64,000 nt of DNA from Tritrichomonas musculus (Eukaryota > Parabasalia > Tritrichomonadida > Tritrichomonadidae). Below the pieces are notes generated by a model that searched no databases, had not been told where the DNA came from, and saw only the letters and a list, made by a program, of their open reading frames with translations. The translations under genes and the position numbers were made by a program. The number at the start of each line of letters is the position of its first letter. Positions within the stretch are counted from its first letter, which is position 1. The DNA is taken from NCBI GenBank assembly GCA_039105265.1, contig JAPFFF010000011.1, forward strand, positions 1,426,001 to 1,490,000, written 5' to 3'. Positions 40,238-49,153 of this stretch are shown piece after piece.

Positions 40238-41668
40238 ATGTTCAGTATAGAACAGAGTGGATTTTCAATAAAAGCGGCCACTATCGACGAGTTACTAATA
40301 GAATACATCAAAAAGTATGCATGCATGTGTCATACCAATGGGTCCAATGGCTCAAATATAACTGGTCCCAACCAGGAGCAAATCAAGGAACTCATTACGA
40401 GTACAGTTGGTGAGCATCTCGAAAAATATGCCTTAGCCAAGGACCTTGAGTCATACGCTTTGCAAACCCAGCTATTCGACTATGTGAAAACCGAGGATTT
40501 CAATACGGAGATGCTGAAGTACGCATCTAGTGATGATGTGGATAGTGCCATTGGGGAATTGCGTGATTACATCGCCAAAAACTGTGCACTATCTACTGAA
40601 ATACCTGAGGTCCCTGAGAACATCGTTACGAGTGATTCATTGAGTACTGCTTTGGAACCATATGCTAAGACTCAGGACTTAAGTGAGTACGCGAAGACTC
40701 AGGACTTACAGTCTTATGTGAAGACCCAGGACTTACCAGAGATACCCACAGTTCTCAAAAATGGTGAGTTGCAATTGAACCCAAGAGATCAATTACCAGA
40801 CGAAATGTTTCAGAAATTGATGGCTGATGATGTTAAACCATTATCAGCTCAAGCATCAATGTGTTTAACAAGTATGGCGGCTAATGAAGGTCTTCAAGCG
40901 GCTTTGGATTCTTGTACCAGACAATATGTTTCAAAAGAAGACCTCCCAGAGATTATTGATCAAGTGAAAGGCGAAATCCCAGAGATTATTGAGGGTCAAA
41001 CAACTATTCAATTCGCAATCGTCAATAATACAATTCCTGATTTGGATTACGACCCATATCATATACTGATTGAGCAATATGGGTTGGATATTGTCTCATC
41101 AGACAGTTACTATACGGCCCATTTTGTTCACGCAGACTATTCGTACAATGACGATGATGATAATCTACCATCTCAGATACTGCATATCGATGGATGTAGT
41201 TCTGGTCTATGGATACTGTATCAAAGCCATGAATTAATCAATCCAGGAACTGGTGATACACCGGAAATACTATCATGTTCAATAACCAAAACTATCGAAC
41301 CAACAGACAAAAACGCTTATTCGGCTAGATATGTGTCGAACACTTATGCTCTCAAAACGGATATCCCAGAACCAGTTGACTTGACACCATATTATACTAG
41401 TGGTCAGGCTGATGAGAAGTTCGTCGATGAAGATGAGCTCGCATATGAATTAGATAAGTATGAGACCAAGGATGTGGCTAATGGGAAGTATGCTCTCAAA
41501 ACGGATATCCCTGAGATACCCACAGATTTGGTTAATGAATCTGCGTTGAGTACTGCATTATATGGCACTGAATTGAATATTGAATATCCGAATCCAGTTC
41601 GTGATTATATATTTGTAAAACCATACTTACCAGAAACCGATATACATGTGATATTTGATGTTAATTGA
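40238..41668 (+). CDS. Fibre/spike-like protein, element B
   Basis: A 476-residue modular protein. Residues 1-40 form an N-terminal helix and a short Cys/Gly-rich stretch (MCHTNGSNGSN); about 45-180 contain repeated short units of the type (Y/L)-A-K-T-Q-D-L; about 240-370 form the block shared with element C (TTIQFAIVNNTIPDLDYD, EQYGLDIVSS, LINPGTGDTPEILSCSITK, TDKNAYSARYVSNTYALKTDIPEP); a further YALKTDIPE repeat lies near 425. Heptad linker repeats with globular inserts are typical of trimeric fibres. Divergent from the gene at 40219 over 18 bp. Confidence 0.65.
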   Translation: MFSIEQSGFSIKAATIDELLIEYIKKYACMCHTNGSNGSNITGPNQEQIKELITSTVGEHLEKYALAKDLESYALQTQLFDYVKTEDFNTEMLKYASSDDVDSAIGELRDYIAKNCALSTEIPEVPENIVTSDSLSTALEPYAKTQDLSEYAKTQDLQSYVKTQDLPEIPTVLKNGELQLNPRDQLPDEMFQKLMADDVKPLSAQASMCLTSMAANEGLQAALDSCTRQYVSKEDLPEIIDQVKGEIPEIIEGQTTIQFAIVNNTIPDLDYDPYHILIEQYGLDIVSSDSYYTAHFVHADYSYNDDDDNLPSQILHIDGCSSGLWILYQSHELINPGTGDTPEILSCSITKTIEPTDKNAYSARYVSNTYALKTDIPEPVDLTPYYTSGQADEKFVDEDELAYELDKYETKDVANGKYALKTDIPEIPTDLVNESALSTALYGTELNIEYPNPVRDYIFVKPYLPETDIHVIFDVN

Positions 41669-42072
41669 GGTTCTAACACGGATCACATTAACAATATACA
41701 ACATTATGATTTGATATTCAAGCCTTATGAAAAATATAAGAGAGGATATAGAATGGTGTTAGATAATGGATCATATATTGTATGGTATGATCGTGGTGAA
41801 TTTATGGTGTATAATTCAAGTGGCAATACTCAATGGTTAATGAATGTCATTAAAGCTCAAATCGAATCACCATTTGTAAAACTGAGAGTATTACTAATGA
41901 AGGTTCCCAACAAATCACAATTCAATGTACACAGAATGATCGTGGTTGTGTAGTTCCTGATGATGATGTAAGGAAAGTATTCACTACCGAAACTATTATC
42001 GTCAAATTCAAACGAAATACTGATGATGCATCATATGAAGAAGCCGAATACGGATACAGTTTATTTAAAAGT

Positions 42073-42738
42073 TTGAATATGATTTACAAATCAACCAGTG
42101 GTGAATTAATAAATATTAATCATAATACCCATATTATCTCATTGAGAGCCGCGGACGATACACTGACCAATATATATGATGCATCTATCACATTAATCCG
42201 CCACCGACCTGTGAACAATGATATGATTACTTCGGTGAAAATTGTGACTGATAACTTTGCATTGAAGTCATATGTTGATAAACTACATGCAATCGCCAGT
42301 ACAACCATCACCCACTACTCCCCAATCGAGTCATCGGTTAACACCATCACCGATTTCGTCATTGGAGCTCCAGTATATATGACCGGTAAGGTATATCATC
42401 GTGAGGATTCGAAATGGATCCCTAGCACTGAATCTGACACCACTGATTGCATATGTAGTGTGAAGACCACTGGTACCTGGAAGGAGTATGTTGGTATATG
42501 TGTGAGAATCGATGAAGCCAATGGTTGTATCACATTCGCCACTCATGGGGATTACATGGTTAAGGTCGAGGACTCCTCATGCTATTCCATTGGGGATGAG
42601 GTATTCATCGATAACGCTGATAATAAACTGAAGATACTCACTGGTGAGACCGCGATAACCTCAAAAATAAATCGTATGACAGTGGGTATCATAACTGGTA
42701 TCATCAACGGATCCACATTAGCTGTGTTTAAGGCCTAA
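42073..42738 (+). pseudogene. Fibre C-terminal-type domain gene, element B
   Basis: A 221-residue frame with V-T-D-N-F-A-L-K-S-Y-V-D (fibre linker type), then a compact domain: FVIGAPVYMTGKVY, TDCICSVKTTGTWKEYVGICV, CITFATHGDYMVKV, YSIGDEVFIDN and TVGIITGIINGSTLAVF. The G-D-x-V and H-G-D motifs recall beta-rich virion spike or tail domains. The region between 41669 and 42072 encodes further related pieces (YRMVLDNGSYIVWYDRGEF), so the fibre locus looks broken, about two breaks. Ends at a hairpin cassette facing the polymerase gene. Confidence 0.55.
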
Positions 42739-42739
42739 T

Positions 42740-42826
42740 TATCGGGACAGCAGTTTTGCTGTTCCAGGGAATTAGTGGTTATCTCCATGAAATCTGGGTC
42801 TGCGGGAAATCCCGTTGACCCAATAT
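42740..42826. terminator. Hairpin cassette between convergent gene ends, element B
   Basis: Two dyads lie between the stops of the fibre-domain gene and the polymerase gene: GGACAGCA/TGCTGTTCC around a 4-base loop (42745-42765), and GGGTC...CGGG/CCCG...GACCC (42796-42821). The TAGTGGTTATC motif (42773-42783) sits between them, exactly as in the arrays at 843-958 and 33371-33500. Position between convergent stops suits a bidirectional 3' end signal. Confidence 0.7.
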
Positions 42827-45800
42827 TCAATTCGAATTGCATATAATATTGTCCCCTGATGTGAGTCCGTGGATGAATGGTGCACAGGATTGGTTCTCGA
42901 GGACAATCATTTTGGTGTGAGTCCCGGTGAGAGCATTCTTGTTTACCTTGATCTTGGACATCGTCATCTCACTGATTTTGCTCTGGATTTTGTTGCGCAT
43001 CACCATTTGCAGATTGATATTTTTGCCAACCTTCACACCACCATTGTCGATGATGTCCTTGTAATCATCACTTGTAATATGGTTTTTCTTGAGGGAGACC
43101 CCTTTGAGTTTGAGTGCCTTGGTCACAGCTCCACTATTAAATATGGTGTAGCACTTAGGGGCTAACGCAATCATATTCTCACCATATTTCTCAATGCAGA
43201 GACCCAATATTTTCTTCTCATCAGCGATTGTATTTATATTGGGATTCGGCATGAACTTATATATGTTCTTATCATAGAATGCCCTATTCTTGATGATGTA
43301 TTTGAACTCTTGATCGGACCCCTTGGTATCATCACCAGCAACTGCAAAATACGCACTATCAGTGTCACCCTCTATGAAATGGAATCGCTCCACATCAAGG
43401 CACTTGTACATGAACTCGTATATGAATGTGAGATACCAGAATTTGGCATTATCTAGAGTCCAGAATGATTCCTGAAGGCATGTCGTGCATTTGAAGCTCT
43501 TTGGGTTCATCTGGAGTAGATAGTTGTCATCACTCAATTTGGTGCCACTGACATAGTTGTCGTAGATGATATTCTGGAAGGTCTTATTGCGTGAGCATAT
43601 CTTGATTTTGGAGAACTTCTCGGTGTTCATACCATCGTACCCATATGAGCCATTCATGCTGATCTTATAAAATTTTTCATTCCCCTTAGCAACACCTGAT
43701 ATGATATCCTGACGGCGTTTCATGAACTCACTAACAAATGGGTTGAATCCACGATGAGACTCGTATTTGGTGAGACTCTTGATATCCTCAATGACAAGTC
43801 CATGGTCGAGGAGGAACCAGAGGTAGTAATTCGAGAATGTCTGATAGGTACCCATTGTATCAACACTCATGGTCAGCTTCCGTTCAGTTTTGTCAACAGA
43901 TGGGAGCTTATTGTGAGTCATGTAGTTGTGCATGTATGGGCCAATTGTGGCCTCATCATTGGTGATATCGAAATTGCGAAATACAGGTGGGAAATTGATG
44001 AAGTAGTTGATTTTGGATATTGGGCATTTCAACATGACCTCCGCTTTGAACAGGAATTCGGGATGTTCTCGGAGCTTCTGGCTGTTGATGATACCCATAC
44101 ATGTGTTGTAGGCCTTCATATTTTTGACCCCATCCTTGTACACCTCGAATCGCTCCATCATGGAACCTGGCATATACATGACTCCCCCGTGATATGGATT
44201 GGCATCATGTTTGGTTGAACTGAATGCAGATGGGTATAAGCTGTTGAAATCAACTCCAACAATATGAGTCATCGTGTGTGGTGTATCATATGAGATTACC
44301 TTGTGATCAACGGCGTTGTATCTAAAGCGGTTTATTTTGGTATGACCCTTGATGTTGACTCGATGCATGACATTGGATAGACCACCAGTGATGTTGTTCC
44401 GTAAGCTGTAATACTCCTGTTCATCGTTGATGAGCGTTGGGAGATGCATCATCTTGCAGTACTTCTTCAGCTGAATTCGGAGTTTGGTTATATTGGGGTC
44501 ATCACGGCTGCGAAGTCTGTTGCATTCCGCACAAGCGAGTTTACAGTTACTGAGTTCATGACTGATATCATTATTGATTCTATCGAGAGTAGGTCTGTTG
44601 GTCCATGTGAAGTGCTCACCACAGAGATGGCACTTGCCTGTATCTGGATTGTTGTACATCTCCATGAACTTATCGAATTGCTCCTCACAAACACATTTAT
44701 CGAGGTTCCTGGGTTTGTCCTTATGAGATTGATTATATTTGACATCCTGGTTATAGTAGTTCTCGCATTTGAATCGCCACCAATCGAGGTTTGGTTTGAA
44801 TTTGTTAATGGGATTCTGTATAGAGTATTCGGCATTTGGATTGAATTCCTTATATGCGAGTGCATACTTGATACAGGATGCATTCTTGCTTAGCGATAGG
44901 TTTGAGATGAGGTCCACGTTGTACTGCGCATTGAGTGCAATTAGGTTGTCAATGGGTTTGATCATCATCTCGACATCATTATCATTGTATGCAAGTAGGT
45001 AGTTCCATCGGGTTTTATAGTTTTTGGCATCCTCGAGATATAGTTTGCAATCATCTGGTGTCAATGGGTTCTTCTGGTTGAGATAGCTGTAGAACGCTTC
45101 ATACTCAAATGGCTCTGCTTTTGAGAGGACCTCATTGTAGTTCTCAGTATTGATGGCTTCATATGGGAACACACTCTTCGAGCTATTCTCGACCCCACCG
45201 AAGTCTACCCCGAATTGTCGTAATGTACCACCAGCTACGAATGATTGTACATCGATGAATCGCAACTTGGTGTCGTATTTGGGTGACTTCAATATGAACT
45301 GCTTCAATGAGGATGTGGTACCAATGATGCTATTGGGCTCAACACTCCAGAACATATTTCGCTTGACTGAACTGTAGTTGAGATACTCCTTGAATAGGTT
45401 GCTATCGAATCTACTCGAGTTGAATCCAAATACGGTTATCACATTCAGGTTGCGATCAATGGTTTTGAGATTGTCAACTGGTTGATTGATGAAGGATTTC
45501 ATATATTGAACCTTATCGTGATACACCTGCTTGGATTGCTCAAACAACCACTCGATCCATTTGATGATGAACTCAGATGAATCTCTTAATGAGAAGTGCT
45601 TTGTGGTACAACCGGATTGTGATTTGACACATGATAATACACTAAGGGGTATCAGTCGTGAGTTGATGGTTGTGGATGAACCAATAGATGCATTCACAGG
45701 CTGTTCAACAGTTTCGAAATCGTAGGTGATGTAATATATGTTGGGTTTCCATTCGAGACCATATGCTAAGCAATATTCGTACACCGGATTGCTGAGTATA

Positions 45801-48223
45801 TGTGGACAGTATGGTAGTGGTTCACGATTGGGTATGAATCGCTTTCGAAATACACCATCACAATGTAGCTTATGGTTCTCGAAACGCTTCATATTGTGAT
45901 GACCGTAATGGGCATATGAGCCACACTTTGGGCAGATGTGGATGTTGTTCAGCTTCTCAGCATCCCTGATGTACATTATGTGGATGATTCGATTTTGGGT
46001 GTACAGCAATGCGGATTTCCTAAATGAGTTATCTCTATTGTATTTCCATTGGTCCTGAAGGTTATAAACTTTGAGATCCTCCAAGTACTCATAGATGTCC
46101 ACATTCAAGTGATGCTTCTCAGCAGATGTCTTCATGGATTCAATTGATGTAACCGGATAGTTGTTCAGGAGGTCGATTGCATCTTGAGATGGCTTAGTAG
46201 AATACACTATATTGTGATCCTCACATAGGAGCTTCCTAGCTACCTGTGTGCGATTCTTAGTATTGCAACCAGATTCAGGGTCAACCAGATGGTCATCTAG
46301 ACATGCAGCCAGAAATCGGTACCAACATAGATTGTCATCGGCGTTGTCCGTGATGATGAATTTGCTATTTTTGATCTCAGGAGGTAAATCCTTGATTGGA
46401 CCACTAACCTTGACCATTCGAGATACCGTGAATGAGACTGATCCTACCATAATCAACTTGGTTCCAGATGTTGAGGTCTCATATGAGTGCAGTACTGATT
46501 CAATATAGTACTTCACGATATCAAGCGATTGCTCATCACGAACCACAATTGGGATAGCTGATTTATAGTTGTTCCAATTGATTTCCCTAGCTGCATATTC
46601 ACATGAATACCCACACATATTCTCCTCACAGGGGGACTGAAATACACCTGAGAGTTGGAAATAGATTTTGAATGGTTTTACCTCACGCTTATAGACCTGT
46701 TGCAAGCCGTCATATATGGTGTTCAATGAGGATATCGAGTTGAAGTAGTATATGTATATTGGCTCATAGGTATCGATATCCTCACGCTCATTGGAATCAC
46801 TATCAGCATATTTGGTATATGATCGCCAAGCCTCAACAGCCCTATCATAGCTATCAGGTTCATTCACCATGAGGAAATCGGTGTGTTTCGATTTGAACTC
46901 ATGACCGAACTCACTGAGGTAATCGAGTATTTCATTATTTTCAGGGTCCTTGGGGAGATCATCAATATTAGCGTTACCATCGATAATATGAGTCAGTTTT
47001 GTAACCTTAGTCCTGTCTCGGAATATATCTTGTATTTCAGCTCTATCAATATACTCGGGATAATGTTTGTTGAAATATGAACATACTTTGTGATCATCAA
47101 CTAATTGATTATAGAACTTAAACTGGGACTTCATACGCCGATGTTCATCAATGGGGTCCTCAATCTTGTAATCATCTCTATCGAAATGCTTGAAGTAATC
47201 CTTATCTCGTTCAGCCCTCAGCTGCTCGAAGAATGTATCAAGATCTGATGCCTCGAGCCCACGAGCGCGATCAAAACCGGTGCGATATACAAATGAGTTC
47301 TCATTCAGGAACTTTATGAGACTGTTCAGTTGTTCATTATATGATATGCCGGTTGGGATGTTGCCATCGAACTCCTTATTGGCGGTCTTGATATATTTTT
47401 CAACAGCAGCCATGGTTAGAATACTTTTAGCAAAATGCTTAGTAGTAATCTTGCGCTGCTTTTCACGCTCATGTTCCCGTTCCTGTTTCTGCTTCTGTTT
47501 TAATCGATCGCGATGCAATTTCTCAGCCAGTTTCTGTTCCCGCTTCTGGAGACGCTCCTGTTCAACACGCTCCCGTTCCAATTGCTTAGCACGTTCACGT
47601 TCAAGTCTGACCTCCTCAAGTGCAATCAGATTCTTGTCAGTTGCATCCCTCAGCAGCTCATCCTCTTGTTCATCATGTAGTCTCTCGAAGAATTTATCAA
47701 AATCTGATGCCTCGAGCTTATAAGTGGTGTCGTAATACGTGCGATATACGAATGCATTGTCATTTAGGAACTTTATGAGACTGCTCTGCTGTGCGGCCTG
47801 TGGTATGTCGGTTGGGATTTTGCCATCGAACTCAGTGTTGGCGATCTTGATATAATCTTGGACATCACTCGCGGTTAAATCCCTTTTATCAAAATGTGTC
47901 TTCTTAATCTTGCTATTCAGTAAACGTTCAGCATGTTCTAACCCCAATTTCTGGAAACGCTCCTGCTCAGCACGCGTAAGCCTTAGTCGCCTGATGAATG
48001 TATCAAAATCTGATTCCTCGAGCTTATTAGCGGGATCAAAACCAGTGTGATCTACAAATGAGTTCTCGTTCAGGAACTTTATGAGACTGCTCAGCTGTCC
48101 AACATATTGGCTGTTGGTTGAGATACCCCCACCGAACTCCTCATTGATGATATCGATATAGCTTTTGACGGTTTCTGTGGGTAGAATATTTTTATCAAAA
48201 TTACTAGTAGTAATCTTACTCAT
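42827..48223 (-). CDS. Protein-primed family B DNA polymerase with N-terminal repeats and internal HNH domain, element B
   Basis: A 1798-residue polymerase that looks whole. Residues about 3-82, 106-182 and 258-336 are three copies of an 80-residue domain (S-L-I-K-F-L-N-(E/D)-N-x-F-V...L-E-x-S-D-x-D-x-F); a charged coiled coil (about 200-258) lies between copies two and three. A C2H2-type finger (CPKCG...H...H...C) is near 765, Exo I D-F-E-T near 834, motif A D-F-N-S-L-Y-P-S near 1323, motif B K-I-S-M-N-G-S-Y-G near 1521 and motif C D-T-D-S near 1620. Between exonuclease and palm, near 1196-1236, is an HNH-type zinc domain (CHLCG, TLDRINND, CKLACAECNRLR). Far longer than usual Polinton polymerases. 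Confidence 0.9.
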   Translation of the reverse strand: MSKITTSNFDKNILPTETVKSYIDIINEEFGGGISTNSQYVGQLSSLIKFLNENSFVDHTGFDPANKLEESDFDTFIRRLRLTRAEQERFQKLGLEHAERLLNSKIKKTHFDKRDLTASDVQDYIKIANTEFDGKIPTDIPQAAQQSSLIKFLNDNAFVYRTYYDTTYKLEASDFDKFFERLHDEQEDELLRDATDKNLIALEEVRLERERAKQLERERVEQERLQKREQKLAEKLHRDRLKQKQKQEREHEREKQRKITTKHFAKSILTMAAVEKYIKTANKEFDGNIPTGISYNEQLNSLIKFLNENSFVYRTGFDRARGLEASDLDTFFEQLRAERDKDYFKHFDRDDYKIEDPIDEHRRMKSQFKFYNQLVDDHKVCSYFNKHYPEYIDRAEIQDIFRDRTKVTKLTHIIDGNANIDDLPKDPENNEILDYLSEFGHEFKSKHTDFLMVNEPDSYDRAVEAWRSYTKYADSDSNEREDIDTYEPIYIYYFNSISSLNTIYDGLQQVYKREVKPFKIYFQLSGVFQSPCEENMCGYSCEYAAREINWNNYKSAIPIVVRDEQSLDIVKYYIESVLHSYETSTSGTKLIMVGSVSFTVSRMVKVSGPIKDLPPEIKNSKFIITDNADDNLCWYRFLAACLDDHLVDPESGCNTKNRTQVARKLLCEDHNIVYSTKPSQDAIDLLNNYPVTSIESMKTSAEKHHLNVDIYEYLEDLKVYNLQDQWKYNRDNSFRKSALLYTQNRIIHIMYIRDAEKLNNIHICPKCGSYAHYGHHNMKRFENHKLHCDGVFRKRFIPNREPLPYCPHILSNPVYEYCLAYGLEWKPNIYYITYDFETVEQPVNASIGSSTTINSRLIPLSVLSCVKSQSGCTTKHFSLRDSSEFIIKWIEWLFEQSKQVYHDKVQYMKSFINQPVDNLKTIDRNLNVITVFGFNSSRFDSNLFKEYLNYSSVKRNMFWSVEPNSIIGTTSSLKQFILKSPKYDTKLRFIDVQSFVAGGTLRQFGVDFGGVENSSKSVFPYEAINTENYNEVLSKAEPFEYEAFYSYLNQKNPLTPDDCKLYLEDAKNYKTRWNYLLAYNDNDVEMMIKPIDNLIALNAQYNVDLISNLSLSKNASCIKYALAYKEFNPNAEYSIQNPINKFKPNLDWWRFKCENYYNQDVKYNQSHKDKPRNLDKCVCEEQFDKFMEMYNNPDTGKCHLCGEHFTWTNRPTLDRINNDISHELSNCKLACAECNRLRSRDDPNITKLRIQLKKYCKMMHLPTLINDEQEYYSLRNNITGGLSNVMHRVNIKGHTKINRFRYNAVDHKVISYDTPHTMTHIVGVDFNSLYPSAFSSTKHDANPYHGGVMYMPGSMMERFEVYKDGVKNMKAYNTCMGIINSQKLREHPEFLFKAEVMLKCPISKINYFINFPPVFRNFDITNDEATIGPYMHNYMTHNKLPSVDKTERKLTMSVDTMGTYQTFSNYYLWFLLDHGLVIEDIKSLTKYESHRGFNPFVSEFMKRRQDIISGVAKGNEKFYKISMNGSYGYDGMNTEKFSKIKICSRNKTFQNIIYDNYVSGTKLSDDNYLLQMNPKSFKCTTCLQESFWTLDNAKFWYLTFIYEFMYKCLDVERFHFIEGDTDSAYFAVAGDDTKGSDQEFKYIIKNRAFYDKNIYKFMPNPNINTIADEKKILGLCIEKYGENMIALAPKCYTIFNSGAVTKALKLKGVSLKKNHITSDDYKDIIDNGGVKVGKNINLQMVMRNKIQSKISEMTMSKIKVNKNALTGTHTKMIVLENQSCAPFIHGLTSGDNIICNSN

Positions 48224-48242
48224 TTGCCCATTGGTAAAAATA

Positions 48243-48250
48243 CAAAAATA
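48243..48250 (-). promoter_or_regulatory. TATTTTTG promoter-like motif, polymerase gene
   Basis: TATTTTTGTATTTTTACC lies about 20 bases before the polymerase ATG, similar to the leader of the minor-protein gene (ATTTTTGTATATACC). Confidence 0.5.
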
Positions 48251-48327
48251 ATCATCGCAACGCTGTTGATGACATACTATTTTTGAATTTTAATCGATTA
48301 AATAGCAAATCGGAATCATATATGTGT

Positions 48328-48510
48328 TAGCGCTAACTGGTATAGTTGTTGGATCATGAAGCATGTCTCCGGGCTTCGGCTGCAGGCATGAGTTCGATCC
48401 ACTGCCATACCGATTTTTCGTATTATTTCCGGTCCATATTTGTGGTAGAGCCCTAGCGAACTAAACACCTTGGGTAAGCTATTACTTGTGGATTATGGGG
48501 TAATACGGGT
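48328..48510 (+). repeat. tRNA-derived SINE-like repeat, copy 2
   Basis: Same head and body as 10036-10225: acceptor-like arms GGTATAG and CCATACC, shared ATCATGAAGC and GGCATGAGTTCGAT blocks, then CCGATTTTTCGTATTATTT, GCGAACTAAACACCTT and GGTAAGCTATTACTTGTG. About three quarters of positions match copy 1 by eye. The rest of 48251-48541 is AT-rich with no gene. Confidence 0.6.
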
Positions 48511-48541
48511 CGGTTTTTGCAAAAATATTTTTGGATTACGG

Positions 48542-48964
48542 TTAGAAATCGGTTGTATCAATCTCATCATCTGGGGCTGGAGCTGTTTCCCTTGGTGGGC
48601 CGTTTATAGGCATATGGGTGTTGATTAGTTTTTGGGTCATATACATGGAGATACTCAACTTTAGGTTATCGCGTATGAGTCTACGCAATAGGGATACGCG
48701 TTTATGAGGTTCTGCGTTGGAGACCGCATCGATTACTGTCTGTGATGTGACATATTGGATCAATCGGTCGTGATCCCCAATATCCAAAAACTTGCTTCGA
48801 TTGAATATATGGGTGCGATTTAAACGAGGTCGAGGATGTTCAATAGATGGAGTCTCAGGAGGTGAGTCATTTGCATCCTGAGTGGTGTTCTGAGTGGTGT
48901 CGATATGTGCTTCAGCCTTTGGGGTATCAGTAGATGGTTTGCGTAGTAGTATACGGTAGGCCAT
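48542..48964 (-). CDS. Unrecognised protein at the element B edge
   Basis: A 140-residue protein from the ATG at 48964 (MAYRILLRKPSTDTPKAEAH). Residues 10-50 are Thr/Pro/Asp-rich and probably disordered; about 55-120 are helical and basic (FLDIGDHDRLIQYVTSQTVID, RVSLLRRLIRDNLKLSISMYM). The C terminus is acidic. No family recognised. It lies between the SINE-like repeat and the edge of AT-rich element D. Its composition fits elements A/B rather than D. It could be an element B gene or part of another insertion. Confidence 0.4.
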   Translation of the reverse strand: MAYRILLRKPSTDTPKAEAHIDTTQNTTQDANDSPPETPSIEHPRPRLNRTHIFNRSKFLDIGDHDRLIQYVTSQTVIDAVSNAEPHKRVSLLRRLIRDNLKLSISMYMTQKLINTHMPINGPPRETAPAPDDEIDTTDF

Positions 48965-48987
48965 GCCTTGCACAGCCTACCACTACT

Positions 48988-49112
48988 CCAAGGGCTCCCG
49001 CCCCTGGACCCCATTCAAAAAGCCAGACATTCAAAAAGTTCTATCGTTCGCGTATTCAAAAAGTTAACAATTCAAAAAGTTTCCTGTTCAAAAAGTTCTC
49101 TTCACAAAAAGT
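48988..49112. repeat. GC-rich dyad and TTCAAAAAG repeats at the element D edge
   Basis: CCAAGGGCTCCCGCCCCTGG (48988-49007) can fold as a near-perfect GC-rich hairpin and is followed by about six spaced copies of TTCAAAAAG(TT) between 49012 and 49112. Base composition changes sharply here from the element B type to the AT-rich element D type, so this is a probable element boundary or terminal region. Confidence 0.55.
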
Positions 49113-49153
49113 TTGTCATTAATGACTACAAAAAAATATTTTCCACGATTGAA

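Larger units (their letters stand above)
27473..48985 (+). mobile_element. Polinton/Maverick element B
   Basis: Starts AGTGATGGGTGTTCCGA at 27473 after CCAAGT (a candidate 6-bp target sequence). Gene order: 159-residue family, ATPase, membrane peptide, 196-residue family, capsid, minor protein, EEF/coiled-coil gene, two small genes, integrase, 110-residue gene, proline-rich gene, repeat-rich structural gene, fibre genes, DNA polymerase. The first 7 kb are an inverted near-copy of element A. A matching right terminus is not seen before AT-rich element D begins, so the right end is approximate; D may have inserted into it. Looks broken in about eight places, but integrase and polymerase look whole, so it is probably fairly young. 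Confidence 0.85.

Noticed and set aside
44444-44893. 149-residue plus-strand frame opposite the polymerase
   Set aside because: Antisense shadow of the HNH region of the polymerase, no supporting leader.
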